From Streptomonospora salina (GTDB taxonomy: Bacteria; Actinomycetota; Actinomycetes; Streptosporangiales; Streptosporangiaceae), in the NCBI RefSeq assembly GCF_014204715.1, contig NZ_JACHLY010000001.1, positions 4,982,501 through 5,046,500 on the forward strand: DNA of 64,000 nucleotides, read 5' to 3'. The first letter of the stretch is position 1. Each line of letters opens with the position of its first letter. Of the stretch, positions 8,292 through 16,621 are shown in pieces. A program made the translations under genes and the position numbers. A model generated the notes under the pieces. It saw only the letters and a list, made by a program, of their open reading frames with translations, was not told where the DNA came from and searched no databases.

Positions 8292-9808
8292 GCCGCCCTG
8301 CCCTTCTGGCCCGTCGCCGCATACATCACCGATTCCTCGGTGGCCTCGCCGCGGGAGAGTTCGGCGGCGATGCGGCCTTCGTGCATGACCAGTACGCGGT
8401 CGGCCATTCCGAGTACCTCCGGAAGCTCGCTGGAGACCATCAGCACGGCGATGCCCTTACCGGCGAGTTCCGACAGCAGCCGGTGGACCTCCGCCTTGGT
8501 GCCGACGTCGATGCCGCGGGTGGGCTCGTCGACGATGAGCAGCTGCGGCCGGGTGGCCAGCCACTTGGCCAGCACCACCTTCTGCTGGTTGCCGCCGGAG
8601 AGCGTGGTGACCGCGTCGGAGAGGCCTCCGGACTTCAGTTCCAGCTGCTCGCCCCACGCGGCCGCCTCCCGCTCTTCGTCGCGCCGGCGCAGCAGGCCCA
8701 TGCGGCTCAGCGGCCAGCGGCGGGTCAGCGTGGCGTTGCGTGCGATGGACATCTCCATCACCAGGCCCTGCTGGCGGCGGTCCTCGGGTACCAGGGCGAC
8801 TCCGGCGGCCATCGCGGCGGCGGGGCGGCCGTTGGGCAGCGCGGTGCCGGCCATGCGCACGGTGCCGGTCTCGTGGCGGTCGACGCCGAAGACGGCCCGC
8901 ACGACTTCGCTGCGGCCCGCGCCGACCAGCCCGGCCAGCGCGACGATCTCGCCGGCGCGCACCGAGAACCCGACGTCGGCGAAGACGCCGGCGCGGCCGA
9001 GCCCCTCGACCTCCAGGACGGTCGCGCCGGGGGTGACCTCCTGCTTGGGGAACAGGGCCGCGACCTCCCGGCCGACCATGCGGTGCACGAGGTCGTCGAC
9101 CGTCAGATCGGCGACGGGGTCGGTGGAGACGTAGCCGCCGTCGCGCATGACGGTGACCCGGTCGCACAGGGCGAAGACCTCGTCGAAGCGGTGGGAGATG
9201 AACAGCACCGCCGCTCCGTTGTCCCGCAGCGAGCGCGCCACGGCGAACAGCCGTTCGACCTCGACGCCCGACAGCGCCGCGGTCGGCTCGTCCATCACCA
9301 GCACGCGCGCGTCGAAGGACATCGCCTTGGCGATCTCGACGAGCTGCTGGTCGGCGATGGACAGCCCGCGTGCGGGGCGGTCCGGGTCGATGTGCACGCC
9401 CAGGCGGGTGAACAGGGCTTCGGCGGACGCGCGCATGGCGCGCCTGTCGATGCGGCGCCCGCGCGCCAAGGGCTGGCGGCCCATGAAGATGTTCTCCGCG
9501 ACCGAGAGGTCGGGGAACAGAGTCGGTTCCTGGTAGATGACGGCGACCCCGGCCCGCTGGGCGTCGGCGGGGGCGCCGAAGACGGTCGGCTCGCCTCCGA
9601 TCCCGACGTGCCCGGTGTCCGGACGGTGCACCCCGGCGATGACCTTCACCAGGGTCGACTTTCCCGCCCCGTTCTCGCCGCAGAGCGCGTGGATCTCGCC
9701 CGCACGCAGCTCAAGGGAGACGTCCTGGAGGGCGTGGACCGTCCCGAAGGACTTGGATACGCCCGCCAGCGACAGGAGCGGAGGAGCCGGTGGTGGGTGA
9801 CGGTCCAC
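8288..9808 (-). CDS. rhaT: Rhamnose ABC transporter ATP-binding protein (two nucleotide-binding domains)
   Basis: This 506-residue ATPase powers sugar uptake and has the tandem-domain layout of CUT2 importers. Domain 1 (about residues 10-245) has Walker [11 protein letters not shown]-loop YQEPTLF, a degenerate signature [15 protein letters not shown] and Walker [13 protein letters not shown]. Domain 2 (about 255-500) has [16 protein letters not shown] in place of a normal Walker A, the signature [15 protein letters not shown] and [15 protein letters not shown] degenerate second P-loop is normal for this family. The GTG at 9808 is preceded by GGAGGA with good spacing. It is the first gene of the minus-strand operon and faces the LacI regulator across 233 bases. 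Substrate assignment rests on context. Confidence 0.93.
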   Translation of the reverse strand: MDRHPPPAPPLLSLAGVSKSFGTVHALQDVSLELRAGEIHALCGENGAGKSTLVKVIAGVHRPDTGHVGIGGEPTVFGAPADAQRAGVAVIYQEPTLFPDLSVAENIFMGRQPLARGRRIDRRAMRASAEALFTRLGVHIDPDRPARGLSIADQQLVEIAKAMSFDARVLVMDEPTAALSGVEVERLFAVARSLRDNGAAVLFISHRFDEVFALCDRVTVMRDGGYVSTDPVADLTVDDLVHRMVGREVAALFPKQEVTPGATVLEVEGLGRAGVFADVGFSVRAGEIVALAGLVGAGRSEVVRAVFGVDRHETGTVRMAGTALPNGRPAAAMAAGVALVPEDRRQQGLVMEMSIARNATLTRRWPLSRMGLLRRRDEEREAAAWGEQLELKSGGLSDAVTTLSGGNQQKVVLAKWLATRPQLLIVDEPTRGIDVGTKAEVHRLLSELAGKGIAVLMVSSELPEVLGMADRVLVMHEGRIAAELSRGEATEESVMYAATGQKGRAA

Positions 9809-9852
9809 GGCTTCCTCCTTCGACGGTCGAGCGCCGCGGGGGGCGACGCGCG

Positions 9853-9866
9853 TGAAAAACGTTTCA
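9853..9866. promoter_or_regulatory. Candidate operator upstream of the rhamnose operon
   Basis: TGAAAAACGTTTCA lies 45 bases upstream of the ATPase start. It has TGAAA/TTTCA arms and contains the perfect octamer palindrome AAACGTTT, close to the LacI-family consensus TGAAACGTTTCA. The likely ligand is the divergent LacI-family protein, repressing import and catabolism when rhamnose is absent. This is inferred from motif and position only. Confidence 0.55.
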
Positions 9867-10014
9867 ATGAAGTTGGACGTTAAGTGGGTCACAGGCCGTG
9901 TGTCAAGGGGGTTGCGGCGAAACGCCCCCGTCATTCCGTGTTCACGTGATGACGTGCCGGATGTGGTCATGCTATGGCGGCGGCGGATACGGGAGAGTAG
10001 TCTGAGGTCGAATA

Positions 10015-10027
10015 TTGACACGTTTTA
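10015..10027. promoter_or_regulatory. Candidate -35 element and overlapping operator for the LacI-family regulator gene
   Basis: TTGACA (10015-10020) is a perfect -35 consensus. It overlaps TGACACGTTTTA (10016-10027), which matches the LacI-family operator consensus TGAAACGTTTCA at 10 of 12 positions. This would suit autorepression and shared control of the divergent 233-base region. No convincing -10 element was found. Confidence 0.4.
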
Positions 10028-10041
10028 ATAAACCTGTGAGC

Positions 10042-11133
10042 ATGAACGGCCCCCGAGCCGCCCGAGCACCGCGGAGAGCAGCAGCGTTGTCCTCGACCGA
10101 AGGCACCAACCAGCCCGTCGGCATCAACGACGTGGCCGCGCGCGCCGGAGTCTCCCCCGGCACCGTTTCCAACGTCCTCAACCGCCCCGAGCGCGTCGCC
10201 GAGCCCACCCGGCGCCGCGTCGAGCGCGCGGTCCAGGAACTCGACTACGTGCGCAACTCGTCCGGGCGCAGCCTGCGTTCGGGCCGCAGCGACTCCGTGG
10301 GCCTGCTCGTTCTGGACGTCACCAACCCCTTCTTCGCCGAGGTCGCCCGCGGCGTCGAGGACACCGCCGGGGAGGAAGGGCTGGCCGTGGTGCTGCTCAA
10401 CTCCGCCGAGCAGGACGCGCGCCAGCGCCGCTCCATGCGGCTGCTGGCCGAGCAGCGCGCCGCCGGAGCCGTCATCATGCCCGTCGACAGCGACACCGAG
10501 GACCTGCTGTGGCTGCGCAAGCAGGGCGTGCCCGGAGTGCTGCTGGACATCGGCGAGGTCCCCGGCGAGACCGCCTGCAGCGTCTCGGTCGACAACCATG
10601 CCGGCGGCATGGCGGCGGGGCGCCACCTGATCAACCTCGGACACGAACGCATCACCTACCTCGGCGGTCCCGCCGACCTCGAACAGTGCCGCACCCGGCT
10701 GGAAGGGCTGCGGGCGGCCGTGGCCGAGGCCGGGTCCGATCCCGGCGAGGCGGTGCGCGTGATCCGCACCGCCCAGCTCAACGCCGAATCGGGCGAGAAG
10801 GCCGTCGAAGAGGTCCTGGCCGGCGGGCCCCGGCGCCGTCCCCAGGCGGTCTTCTGCACCAACGACCAGCTGGCCGTCGGGGTGCTCAAAGGGATGGGGG
10901 AGCGGGGGCTGAGTGTGCCCGGCGACCTGTCGGTGGTGGGCTACGACGACGTCGACTTGGCCGCGCTGGTGCACCCGGGGCTGACCACGGTCGGACAGCC
11001 CAAGTACGAGCTGGGCCGGGCGGCCATGCAGCTGCTGCTCTCGGAACTCGGCGACCCCGGCCACCGCCACGAGCGCCTGACATTCGCCCCGCAGCTGGTC
11101 GTGCGCGGATCCACGGCCGCCTACCGCACCTAG
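10042..11133 (+). CDS. LacI-family transcriptional regulator of the rhamnose operon
   Basis: This repressor-type regulator is about 363 residues long. An N-terminal helix-turn-helix follows a ~25-residue lead (INDVAARAGVSPGTVSNVLN), then the hinge and a sugar-binding periplasmic-protein-like domain with segments VTNPFFAEVARGVED, ITYLGGPADLEQCRTRL, AVFCTNDQLAVGVL and VVGYDDVDLAALVHPGLTTV. It is divergent from the rhamnose operon, and candidate operators lie in the shared region, so it probably senses rhamnose or a pathway intermediate. The start is uncertain. The ATG at 10042 lacks a ribosome site, while TTG at 10087 has GGAGAG eight bases upstream and would still keep the whole DNA-binding domain. 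A hairpin follows the stop codon. Confidence 0.92.
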   Translation: MNGPRAARAPRRAAALSSTEGTNQPVGINDVAARAGVSPGTVSNVLNRPERVAEPTRRRVERAVQELDYVRNSSGRSLRSGRSDSVGLLVLDVTNPFFAEVARGVEDTAGEEGLAVVLLNSAEQDARQRRSMRLLAEQRAAGAVIMPVDSDTEDLLWLRKQGVPGVLLDIGEVPGETACSVSVDNHAGGMAAGRHLINLGHERITYLGGPADLEQCRTRLEGLRAAVAEAGSDPGEAVRVIRTAQLNAESGEKAVEEVLAGGPRRRPQAVFCTNDQLAVGVLKGMGERGLSVPGDLSVVGYDDVDLAALVHPGLTTVGQPKYELGRAAMQLLLSELGDPGHRHERLTFAPQLVVRGSTAAYRT

Positions 11134-11156
11134 CGCCCCAGCGGCTGCCGGGGCGC
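11133..11156 (+). terminator. Hairpin at the end of the LacI-family gene
   Basis: GCGCCCC (11133-11139) pairs with GGGGCGC (11150-11156) around a ten-base loop, immediately at the stop codon. It is short and has no U-tract, so it is only a possible terminator. Confidence 0.35.
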
Positions 11157-11863
11157 CGCCGCCCGCGGCGGAGCGGACCCGGAGCCGGAGGCGGTGCGTC
11201 GCTCGGGACGCGGGCGTCGAAGGGGGCGGCGCGCCGAGGCGCCGCCCGGCGTATGCGGACCCCTCCGCGGCGACCGACCCGCCGGCGGCGTTGCCCGTAC
11301 GTGCGGATCCCCCGTTCGTCCCGGTCCCGCGGCCCCGGAGCGGCGGGCGCCGCTTGCGGCGGCCGAGCGCCGAAAGTCCCCAACGGGACTCCGGATGACC
11401 GCCCGGATCGAACCTCGCTTTTCGGTGACGGCACTCGTCACGTCGAATGCGGTATGAACCGGTCATCGAGTGTTCTCCGGTGCATTTCGGTGCGGAATGG
11501 ATGTATAGAGTCCCTCTGCGGTGTTTTCCGCGATTCCCTGTTCTCGTCGGTGCCCTTTGCTAGGCTCGCCGTTGATTCGGAAGCCCGAGCCGGGCCGCCG
11601 AAAAACGAGACCTGCACATGACCTGTTTCGTGCCTGCATTCCGGCCTGCCTGGGGAATTCCCGGTCCAGGGGAGAGGTGTCGCAGCGGCCGCCCCCGCCG
11701 CCGCGAGCGTCCATCCGAATTCCCGGACAGGAGTTCTCCCAGCGTGTGCCGGTGCGCGATCAAGGTATCGGGACCATCGGCGGCCACCGCGGCCTCCGCT
11801 GTTTTCCGGTGCTGTTTCAGGGCCGGAATACCCGGTCACCGAGACGATTCGAGGAGGCGTGTT
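11157..11863. other. Gene-free region before the conservon operon
   Basis: No convincing gene is seen in these ~700 bases. The right half is less GC-rich than its surroundings and must hold the conservon promoter. A perfect 6-base inverted repeat, GTGACG-N5-CGTCAC (11425-11441), could be a regulator site, and TAGGCT near 11561 could be a weak -10 element. Neither is strong enough to list alone. Confidence 0.4.
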
Positions 11864-13339
11864 GTGGCGCAGCCGCCCTCACCACCGCCGGGCCGCGACG
11901 ATCGGCCGACGCGCATGACCGCAGACGACGACACCCCCGCCCGCGGCGGGCGGTTCCGGCGCCTGCTCCGCCGTTTGGCGACGGGCCGGCGGGACGAGCC
12001 CGAGCAGCACGGGCATCCCCCTCCGCAGGCCCCGCCCCCGGGGCCCGCGGCGGAACGGGCGTTCGACGCCCCCGCCCCGTGGCGCCCGGAGGCACCCGGC
12101 GCCCACCGGGCCGCCCCTGATCCGCCCCCGCCCGGAGCGGGCCGACCGGTCCAGTGGAACGGCTCCGCGCGCAACGGTTCCGCACCCGCTCCCGCTCCCG
12201 CCGAACGGAGCGGTGGACCGGCCGACCCCGTCCGCGTTCCCGATCCCCAACCCGACCCGGGGCTGCTCACCGAAGCGCTCGCCGGCCTGGCGATGCGCGA
12301 CCTGACCATGGTGGAGTCGCTGCTGGACATCGTCGGCAGCCTGGAGGACTCCACCGAGGACCCCGACCTGCTGGCCAAGCTGTTCGAGATCGACAACCTG
12401 GCCACCCGGATGCGCCGCAACGGCGAGAACCTGCTGGTGCTGGCCGACCAGGAGAGCGACGACGCCGGCGTGGAGCCGGTCTCGCTGCTCGACGTGGCCC
12501 GCGCCGCCACCTCCGAGATCAAGGACTACAGCCGCGTCCAGCTCGGCCGCCTGCCCGACCGGTTCATCGCCGGTGAGGCCGCCGACGACCTCAGCCACCT
12601 CCTGGCCGAGCTGCTCGACAACGCCACCACCCACTCGCCCGACCACGCCCAGGTCGTCATCAGCGGCCAGATGATGCCCGACGGTGCGCTGCTGGTGGTC
12701 GTCGAGGACGAAGGCATCGGCATCCCCGAGGAACAACTGGCGGACATCAACACCCGATTGGCGGGGACCCCGGTGCTGGACAAGCGCGTGATGCGCCACA
12801 TGGGGCTCTACGTAGCCAGCCGCATCGCCCACCGCCACGGCCTGCGCGCGCAGTTGGAGGCCCGCGCCTTCCGCGGGGTCAGCGCCTACACGGTGGTCCC
12901 CGCCACTCTGCTGAGCACCGCCGGGCCCGCGCCTACTCCCGCGTCGGCGGTTCCGCACCAGGCGAAGCCCGCTATGGCGGCCGCCGCCCCGCAACCGGCC
13001 CCGCAGCAGCCCGCCGCGGGCCCGCCCCAGCCCGGCGCCCACCGCGCCGAGCCCGCATCCGAGGGCCGCCCCGGCGACTCCGGCGCACCCGGATCCTCCG
13101 ACGGTCCCGGCGGCCCGCGCCAGAGCGGCCGGAGCTCCGCGGTCACCGATGCGGGGCTGCCGCGCCGCACCGCGCATCCGTCGCCGCTGCGGACGATGCC
13201 GGCCGAGGAGCCGTCGACCCCCGAACCCGCCGAAGACCCCGCTCAGCGCGCCGAGCGCATCCGCGACGAGTTGGACGGCTTCATGGAGGGCGAGCGCGCC
13301 GCCACCCGCGAGGACGACGGTCGCGCGGAGCGGCCGTGA
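11864..13339 (+). CDS. cvnA: Conservon histidine-kinase-like ATPase (CvnA-type, no membrane sensor)
   Basis: This 491-residue protein carries the GHKL ATPase core typical of the first conservon protein: the N-box ELLDNATTHSP, the G1 box VVVEDEGIGIPEEQ and the G2-like MGLYVASRIAHRHG. A helical segment precedes it (about residues 125-185: LTEALAGLAMRDLTMVESLL onward). Unlike typical CvnA proteins, no transmembrane helix or extracytoplasmic sensor is seen; residues 1-120 are Pro/Arg-rich and disordered-looking. The C-terminal ~150 residues are also Pro/Ala-rich. The GTG at 11864 is chosen because GAGGAGG lies six bases upstream; ATG at 11915 is an alternative. It heads the conservon operon and probably relays a signal to the roadblock-GTPase pair. 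Confidence 0.88.
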   Translation: MAQPPSPPPGRDDRPTRMTADDDTPARGGRFRRLLRRLATGRRDEPEQHGHPPPQAPPPGPAAERAFDAPAPWRPEAPGAHRAAPDPPPPGAGRPVQWNGSARNGSAPAPAPAERSGGPADPVRVPDPQPDPGLLTEALAGLAMRDLTMVESLLDIVGSLEDSTEDPDLLAKLFEIDNLATRMRRNGENLLVLADQESDDAGVEPVSLLDVARAATSEIKDYSRVQLGRLPDRFIAGEAADDLSHLLAELLDNATTHSPDHAQVVISGQMMPDGALLVVVEDEGIGIPEEQLADINTRLAGTPVLDKRVMRHMGLYVASRIAHRHGLRAQLEARAFRGVSAYTVVPATLLSTAGPAPTPASAVPHQAKPAMAAAAPQPAPQQPAAGPPQPGAHRAEPASEGRPGDSGAPGSSDGPGGPRQSGRSSAVTDAGLPRRTAHPSPLRTMPAEEPSTPEPAEDPAQRAERIRDELDGFMEGERAATREDDGRAERP

Positions 13340-13427
13340 TCCGCCGCGGCGCGTACACGCGCGCTGCGCGCCGCATTCCGCGCAGGCACCGACCCCCGCA
13401 CGCCGAGCGAGAGAGCTGGAAGAAGCG

Positions 13428-13853
13428 ATGGACAACCAGATAGCCGTGACCGCAGAGAACTTCGCCTGGCTGATCAACAACTTCGTCGCCGACGTCCCCG
13501 GGGTCGACCATGCGGTCGTGGTCTCCTCCGACGGGTTGGTGCTGACCTCCTCCCAGGATTTCCCCGAGGAGCACGCCGAGCAGCTCGCGGCCATCGCCAG
13601 CGGTATGCACAGCCTGGCCGTGGGCGGCGCGAAGCTGTTCTCCAAAGGCGAGTGCGAGCAGCTGATCGTGCGCATGCAGCGCGGCCACCTGTTCGTCATG
13701 TCGATCAGCGACGGCTCCTGCCTGGCGGTACTCACCACGCCGTCGGCGGACATGAAGATCGTCGCCTACCAGATGACCCGGCTCGTGGAGAACGTCGGCC
13801 ACGCCCTCACCCCGCAGCTGCGGTCCCAGCTGCGGGACGTGATCGGGAACTAG
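13428..13853 (+). CDS. cvnB: Roadblock/LC7-domain protein (CvnB)
   Basis: This 141-residue cytoplasmic protein has the roadblock/LC7 fold found in GTPase-activating or scaffold partners of small GTPases. Family features are the N-terminal helix ENFAWLINNFVADVPGVDHA, the strand pair AVVVSSDGLVLTSS and the C-terminal VAYQMTRLVENVGHALTPQL. The ATG at 13428 follows GGAAGAAG. It is the second gene of the conservon, 88 bases after cvnA, and is expected to bind the CvnD GTPase and the ATPase. No catalytic function of its own is expected. Confidence 0.94.
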   Translation: MDNQIAVTAENFAWLINNFVADVPGVDHAVVVSSDGLVLTSSQDFPEEHAEQLAAIASGMHSLAVGGAKLFSKGECEQLIVRMQRGHLFVMSISDGSCLAVLTTPSADMKIVAYQMTRLVENVGHALTPQLRSQLRDVIGN

Positions 13854-13902
13854 AGCCGGCGGCCCGGGCAGTCCGGGAGCGAATGAAGAGGTTGCCACAG
13901 TC

Positions 13903-14262
13903 ATGAGCTACCGCAAGCGCAGGGGCTCGCGTATCCGCCCCTACACGTTCACGGGCGGGCGGACCCGATCACGCCACCCCCTCATGGTGCAGACGCTCGT
14001 CTCCACCGCCGATCCCAGCGACGACGCTCCCGCGAACCTCCTGCCCGAGTCGCAGCGGATCTACCTGCTGTGCCGGGAGACGCGCTCGGTCGCCGAGGTC
14101 TCGGCGGAGCTGAAGATCCCGCTCGGAGTGACACAGGTACTGCTCAGCGATCTCGCCGAGCTGGGAGTCGTGTACATCCACCCCACCATCACGGGCGACA
14201 GCCCGTCCGAAAACCAGGTTCTCGAGAGGGCGCTTCGTGGTCTCGAACGACTTTTCCAGTGA
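13903..14262 (+). CDS. cvnC: DUF742-family protein (CvnC)
   Basis: This 119-residue protein of the DUF742 family has a winged-helix-like core. The start RIRPYTFTGGRTR is the usual N-terminal motif, followed by LVSTADP, ESQRIYLLCRETRSVAEVSA and LKIPLGVTQVLLSDLAELG. In conservons this protein links the roadblock protein and the GTPase; its exact role is unknown. It starts 49 bases after cvnB, and its 3' end overlaps the next gene by 26 bases, showing tight coupling with cvnD. Confidence 0.94.
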   Translation: MSYRKRRGSRIRPYTFTGGRTRSRHPLMVQTLVSTADPSDDAPANLLPESQRIYLLCRETRSVAEVSAELKIPLGVTQVLLSDLAELGVVYIHPTITGDSPSENQVLERALRGLERLFQ

Positions 14263-14833
14263 CATGCCGACCAAGATGTCGACCAAGATCGTCATCGCCG
14301 GTGGTTTCGGAGCGGGGAAGACGACACTCGTCGGCTCGGTCTCGGAGATTCCGGCGGTGACGACCGAAGCCGTGATGACCGAGGCGAGCGTCCCGCACGA
14401 CGACACCTCCGCCACACCGCAGAAGGTCACCACCACCGTGGCCATGGACTTCGGCCGCATCACCGTCGACCAGCAGCTGATCCTGTACATGTTCGGAACC
14501 CCCGGCCAGGCGCGGTTCTGGTTCATGTGGGACGACCTCGTGCGCGGGGCCGTGGGAGCGGTGGTGGTCGTCGACTGCCGGCGGCTGGCCGACAGCTTCG
14601 AAGCCGTCGATTACTTCGAGACGAACCGGCGCATCCCCTACGTCGTGGCGCTGAACAGGTTCGACGGGCAGTTGGAGTACACCGTCGAGGAGATCCGCGA
14701 GGCGCTTGAGGTGAGCGCCGACGTGCCCATCCTCGACTTCGACGCACGCGACCGCTCCTCCAGCGGCTCGGTGCTCAAGTCGCTGCTCCGCTACGCGCTG
14801 ACGACCAACGCCGCCGCCGCGCCGGTGGGATGA
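14237..14833 (+). CDS. cvnD: Conservon small GTPase (CvnD)
   Basis: This 198-residue GTP-binding protein has the P-loop GGFGAGKTTL, the switch-II segment FGTPGQARFWFMWDDL and the base-specificity motif NRFD. These match the prokaryotic CvnD group of Ras-like GTPases. The GTG at 14237 has GAGAGGG six bases upstream and overlaps cvnC. An in-frame ATG at 14264 is possible and would still keep the P-loop. It is the output switch of the conservon module. The next gene, 60 bases on, encodes a flavoprotein monooxygenase that may be functionally linked to it. Confidence 0.95.
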   Translation: MVSNDFSSDMPTKMSTKIVIAGGFGAGKTTLVGSVSEIPAVTTEAVMTEASVPHDDTSATPQKVTTTVAMDFGRITVDQQLILYMFGTPGQARFWFMWDDLVRGAVGAVVVVDCRRLADSFEAVDYFETNRRIPYVVALNRFDGQLEYTVEEIREALEVSADVPILDFDARDRSSSGSVLKSLLRYALTTNAAAAPVG

Positions 14834-14893
14834 CCGCTTCGCCGCCTCCCCCGGTCGGCGCACCCCGCAGACTCCCCGAGAAGGACGACTCTG

Positions 14894-16153
14894 ATGCGCA
14901 AGATCCTCATCGTCGGCGCCGGGCACTCGGGCCTCCACTTGGCCCACGGCCTGCTCAACCACGGCTACGACGTCACGGTGATCACCGGGCAGAGCTCGCA
15001 GGAGATCCGTACCGGCCGGCCGTCGATCACCCAGATGACGTTTCCGACCGCGCTGGACTACGAGCGCGAGCTCCACCTGGACTTCTGGAGCGGCCAGGCC
15101 CCGCGGATCGAGGACTTCAAGATGCACCTCTATCCGCCGGGCGGCGAGGCGGCGGTCCTCAAGGGCCGGACCGGAGCCCGGGACCAGTACACGATCTCCA
15201 TCGACCGGCGGATCAAGATGGCCGACTGGCTGGAGTACTTCGAGGACGCCGGCGGCAAGGTCGTCATCCACGGCGTCACGCTCAGCGACCTCGACTACTT
15301 CTCCCGGATGTTCGACCTGATCGTGGTCGCCGTGGGCCACGGCGAGCTGGGCGCCCTGTTCGACAACGACACCAGCCGCTTCAGCGGGGCGCGGCCGCGC
15401 GTGGTGGCCCAGGCCAACATCTACGACGTGCTGCCCGACGCCGGCGAGAGCCCCAACATCGGCTGGGCCGCCTCTGCCGCCGACGCCGGGAACATGATCC
15501 TCCTGCCGTTCCTCACCGCCGACGGACCGTGCCACTCGCTGTTCCTCGGCGACCGGCGCGGCGGGCCGATGGACGTCTGGCCCGACCGGCCCCGCCCCGA
15601 TGAGCAGTGGCGGCGGATGCAGGACCTGCTGCGCACCTACGCCCCGGAGTACTACGAGCGGGTCGCCGGGGCGTCGCTGGTCGACGGCAGCAGCACGCTG
15701 GTGGAGTACTTCACCCCGCAGGTGCGCAATCCCGTGGGAGTACTGCCCTCGGGCGGGCTGGCCCTGGGTATCGCCGACGTGGTGATCACCATGGACCCCT
15801 TCGTGGGCCAGGGGTGGAACCACTCCACCCGCTGCGCGCGCAGCTACCTGCAGAGCATCGTCGAGCACGGCGACCGGCCCTTCGACGAGGAGTTCCTCGC
15901 CGGCGCCTTCGAGCGCTTCTGGGAGTACGGGCTTCCCGTGCAGAGTTTCGCCGAGCTCTGCTCGACGATGTGGGACCAGGAGCTTCCGCCGCACTTCCAG
16001 GAGATCATCGGGGCCGCTGCGACCTACCCCGAGGTCGGCGATCGCTGGATCCAGGGGTGGGACTACCCGCCCGACTTCGAGAAGTGGCTCTACGACCCGG
16101 AAAAGGCCCGTGCCTACCTGGACGAGGTGGCGGCCGCCCACGGTGGGAGGTAG
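14894..16153 (+). CDS. Styrene/indole monooxygenase-type (StyA-like) flavoprotein in the conservon operon
   Basis: This 419-residue FAD-dependent oxygenase component has about the size of StyA. The N-terminus has the dinucleotide-binding fold ILIVGAGHSGLHLAHGLL. Later segments include RPSITQMTFPTALDYERELHLDFW, DLIVVAVGHGELGALFDND (second FAD contact) and GIADVVITMDPFVGQGWNHSTRC near residue 300 (the flavin-binding Asp region). StyA-type enzymes epoxidise styrene or indole using reduced FAD from a separate reductase, and no reductase gene is near. The gene is 60 bases after cvnD, with GAAGGA before the ATG, and is followed by a strong terminator. It therefore belongs to the conservon operon, in the place where cytochrome P450 genes lie in some conservons. 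The substrate is unknown. Confidence 0.85.
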   Translation: MRKILIVGAGHSGLHLAHGLLNHGYDVTVITGQSSQEIRTGRPSITQMTFPTALDYERELHLDFWSGQAPRIEDFKMHLYPPGGEAAVLKGRTGARDQYTISIDRRIKMADWLEYFEDAGGKVVIHGVTLSDLDYFSRMFDLIVVAVGHGELGALFDNDTSRFSGARPRVVAQANIYDVLPDAGESPNIGWAASAADAGNMILLPFLTADGPCHSLFLGDRRGGPMDVWPDRPRPDEQWRRMQDLLRTYAPEYYERVAGASLVDGSSTLVEYFTPQVRNPVGVLPSGGLALGIADVVITMDPFVGQGWNHSTRCARSYLQSIVEHGDRPFDEEFLAGAFERFWEYGLPVQSFAELCSTMWDQELPPHFQEIIGAAATYPEVGDRWIQGWDYPPDFEKWLYDPEKARAYLDEVAAAHGGR

Positions 16154-16172
16154 CGCCGGAACACGTATCGCG

Positions 16173-16211
16173 ATTCGGTCCGTACACCCCGACGGGGTGT
16201 GCGGACCGAAT
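16173..16211 (+). terminator. Strong bidirectional-looking hairpin terminator after the conservon operon
   Basis: An 18-base-pair stem (16173-16190 with 16194-16211, one G-U pair) closes the three-base loop GAC and is followed by TTGTTT. It begins 20 bases after the flavoprotein stop. It separates the conservon operon from the PKS leader. Confidence 0.85.
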
Positions 16212-16303
16212 TTGTTTCCTGGGCCTCACACATCTCTCCCTCACCACCGCTTTCGCGTGAACCCGCTGCTCACCGTGTTCTGCCGTGGGGAATGGCGGGA
16301 CTA

Positions 16304-16332
16304 TTGATCCGGTTATAGCTAAGGGTTACGAT
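16304..16332 (+). promoter_or_regulatory. Candidate promoter for the PKS operon
   Basis: TTGATC (16304-16309) and TACGAT (16327-16332) are separated by 17 bases. Each matches the housekeeping sigma consensus at four of six positions, in the least GC-rich part of the region. This would give a leader of roughly 430 bases. Confidence 0.4.
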
Positions 16333-16437
16333 TACTCTGGATTGACTGCCTAAGTGGAGTATGGCCCCTTTTGGGGCATATGCTTCCCGAGCGGTGGTTC
16401 CGTGATCGTTTTCCCGCACCGACCTCCGGAGGCCGAT

Positions 16438-16572
16438 ATGGCAATGGGCACGTCGTCGGCGGACCGACCGCACCCCGAGCGCCGCGTCCTCCCCCGGAGT
16501 AGATCCGCATACCCGCAGGCGCGCACGCGCGGCGCACCCGCTACCGACGCGGACGGAACAAGGCACCGATGA
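16438..16572 (+). CDS. Possible short leader ORF upstream of the PKS (44 codons)
   Basis: The frame starts MAMGTSSADRPHPERR and ends at TGA 16570-16572. It is noted because GGAGG lies five bases before the ATG, which is a better ribosome site than that of the PKS gene itself. The peptide is basic and low in hydrophobics and matches no family I recognise. It may be chance, or a translated leader affecting downstream expression. Confidence 0.25.
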   Translation: MAMGTSSADRPHPERRVLPRSRSAYPQARTRGAPATDADGTRHR

Positions 16573-16601
16573 CCGCGGGTGCCGACACCGGCCCCGCGAC
16601 G

Positions 16602-16621
16602 GGAAACGAAAGATCGTTTCC
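16602..16621. promoter_or_regulatory. Perfect inverted repeat upstream of the PKS, candidate operator
   Basis: GGAAACGA (16602-16609) and TCGTTTCC (16614-16621) are perfect 8-base arms separated by four bases, about 145 bases before the PKS start. The form is typical of sites for dimeric regulators (TetR or LacI type). No regulator gene adjoins the cluster. Confidence 0.45.

Noticed and set aside
14894-16153. StyA-like flavoprotein as a tailoring enzyme of the PKS
   Set aside because: It is close behind cvnD and separated from the PKS by an 18-bp terminator hairpin and the PKS leader, so it belongs to the conservon unit. A functional link is not excluded but unsupported.
16354-16437. Longer N-terminal extension of the mini-ORF upstream of the PKS, starting at GTG 16354
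   Set aside because: No ribosome site precedes that GTG, and it runs through a small hairpin. Only the ATG at 16438 has a good ribosome site.
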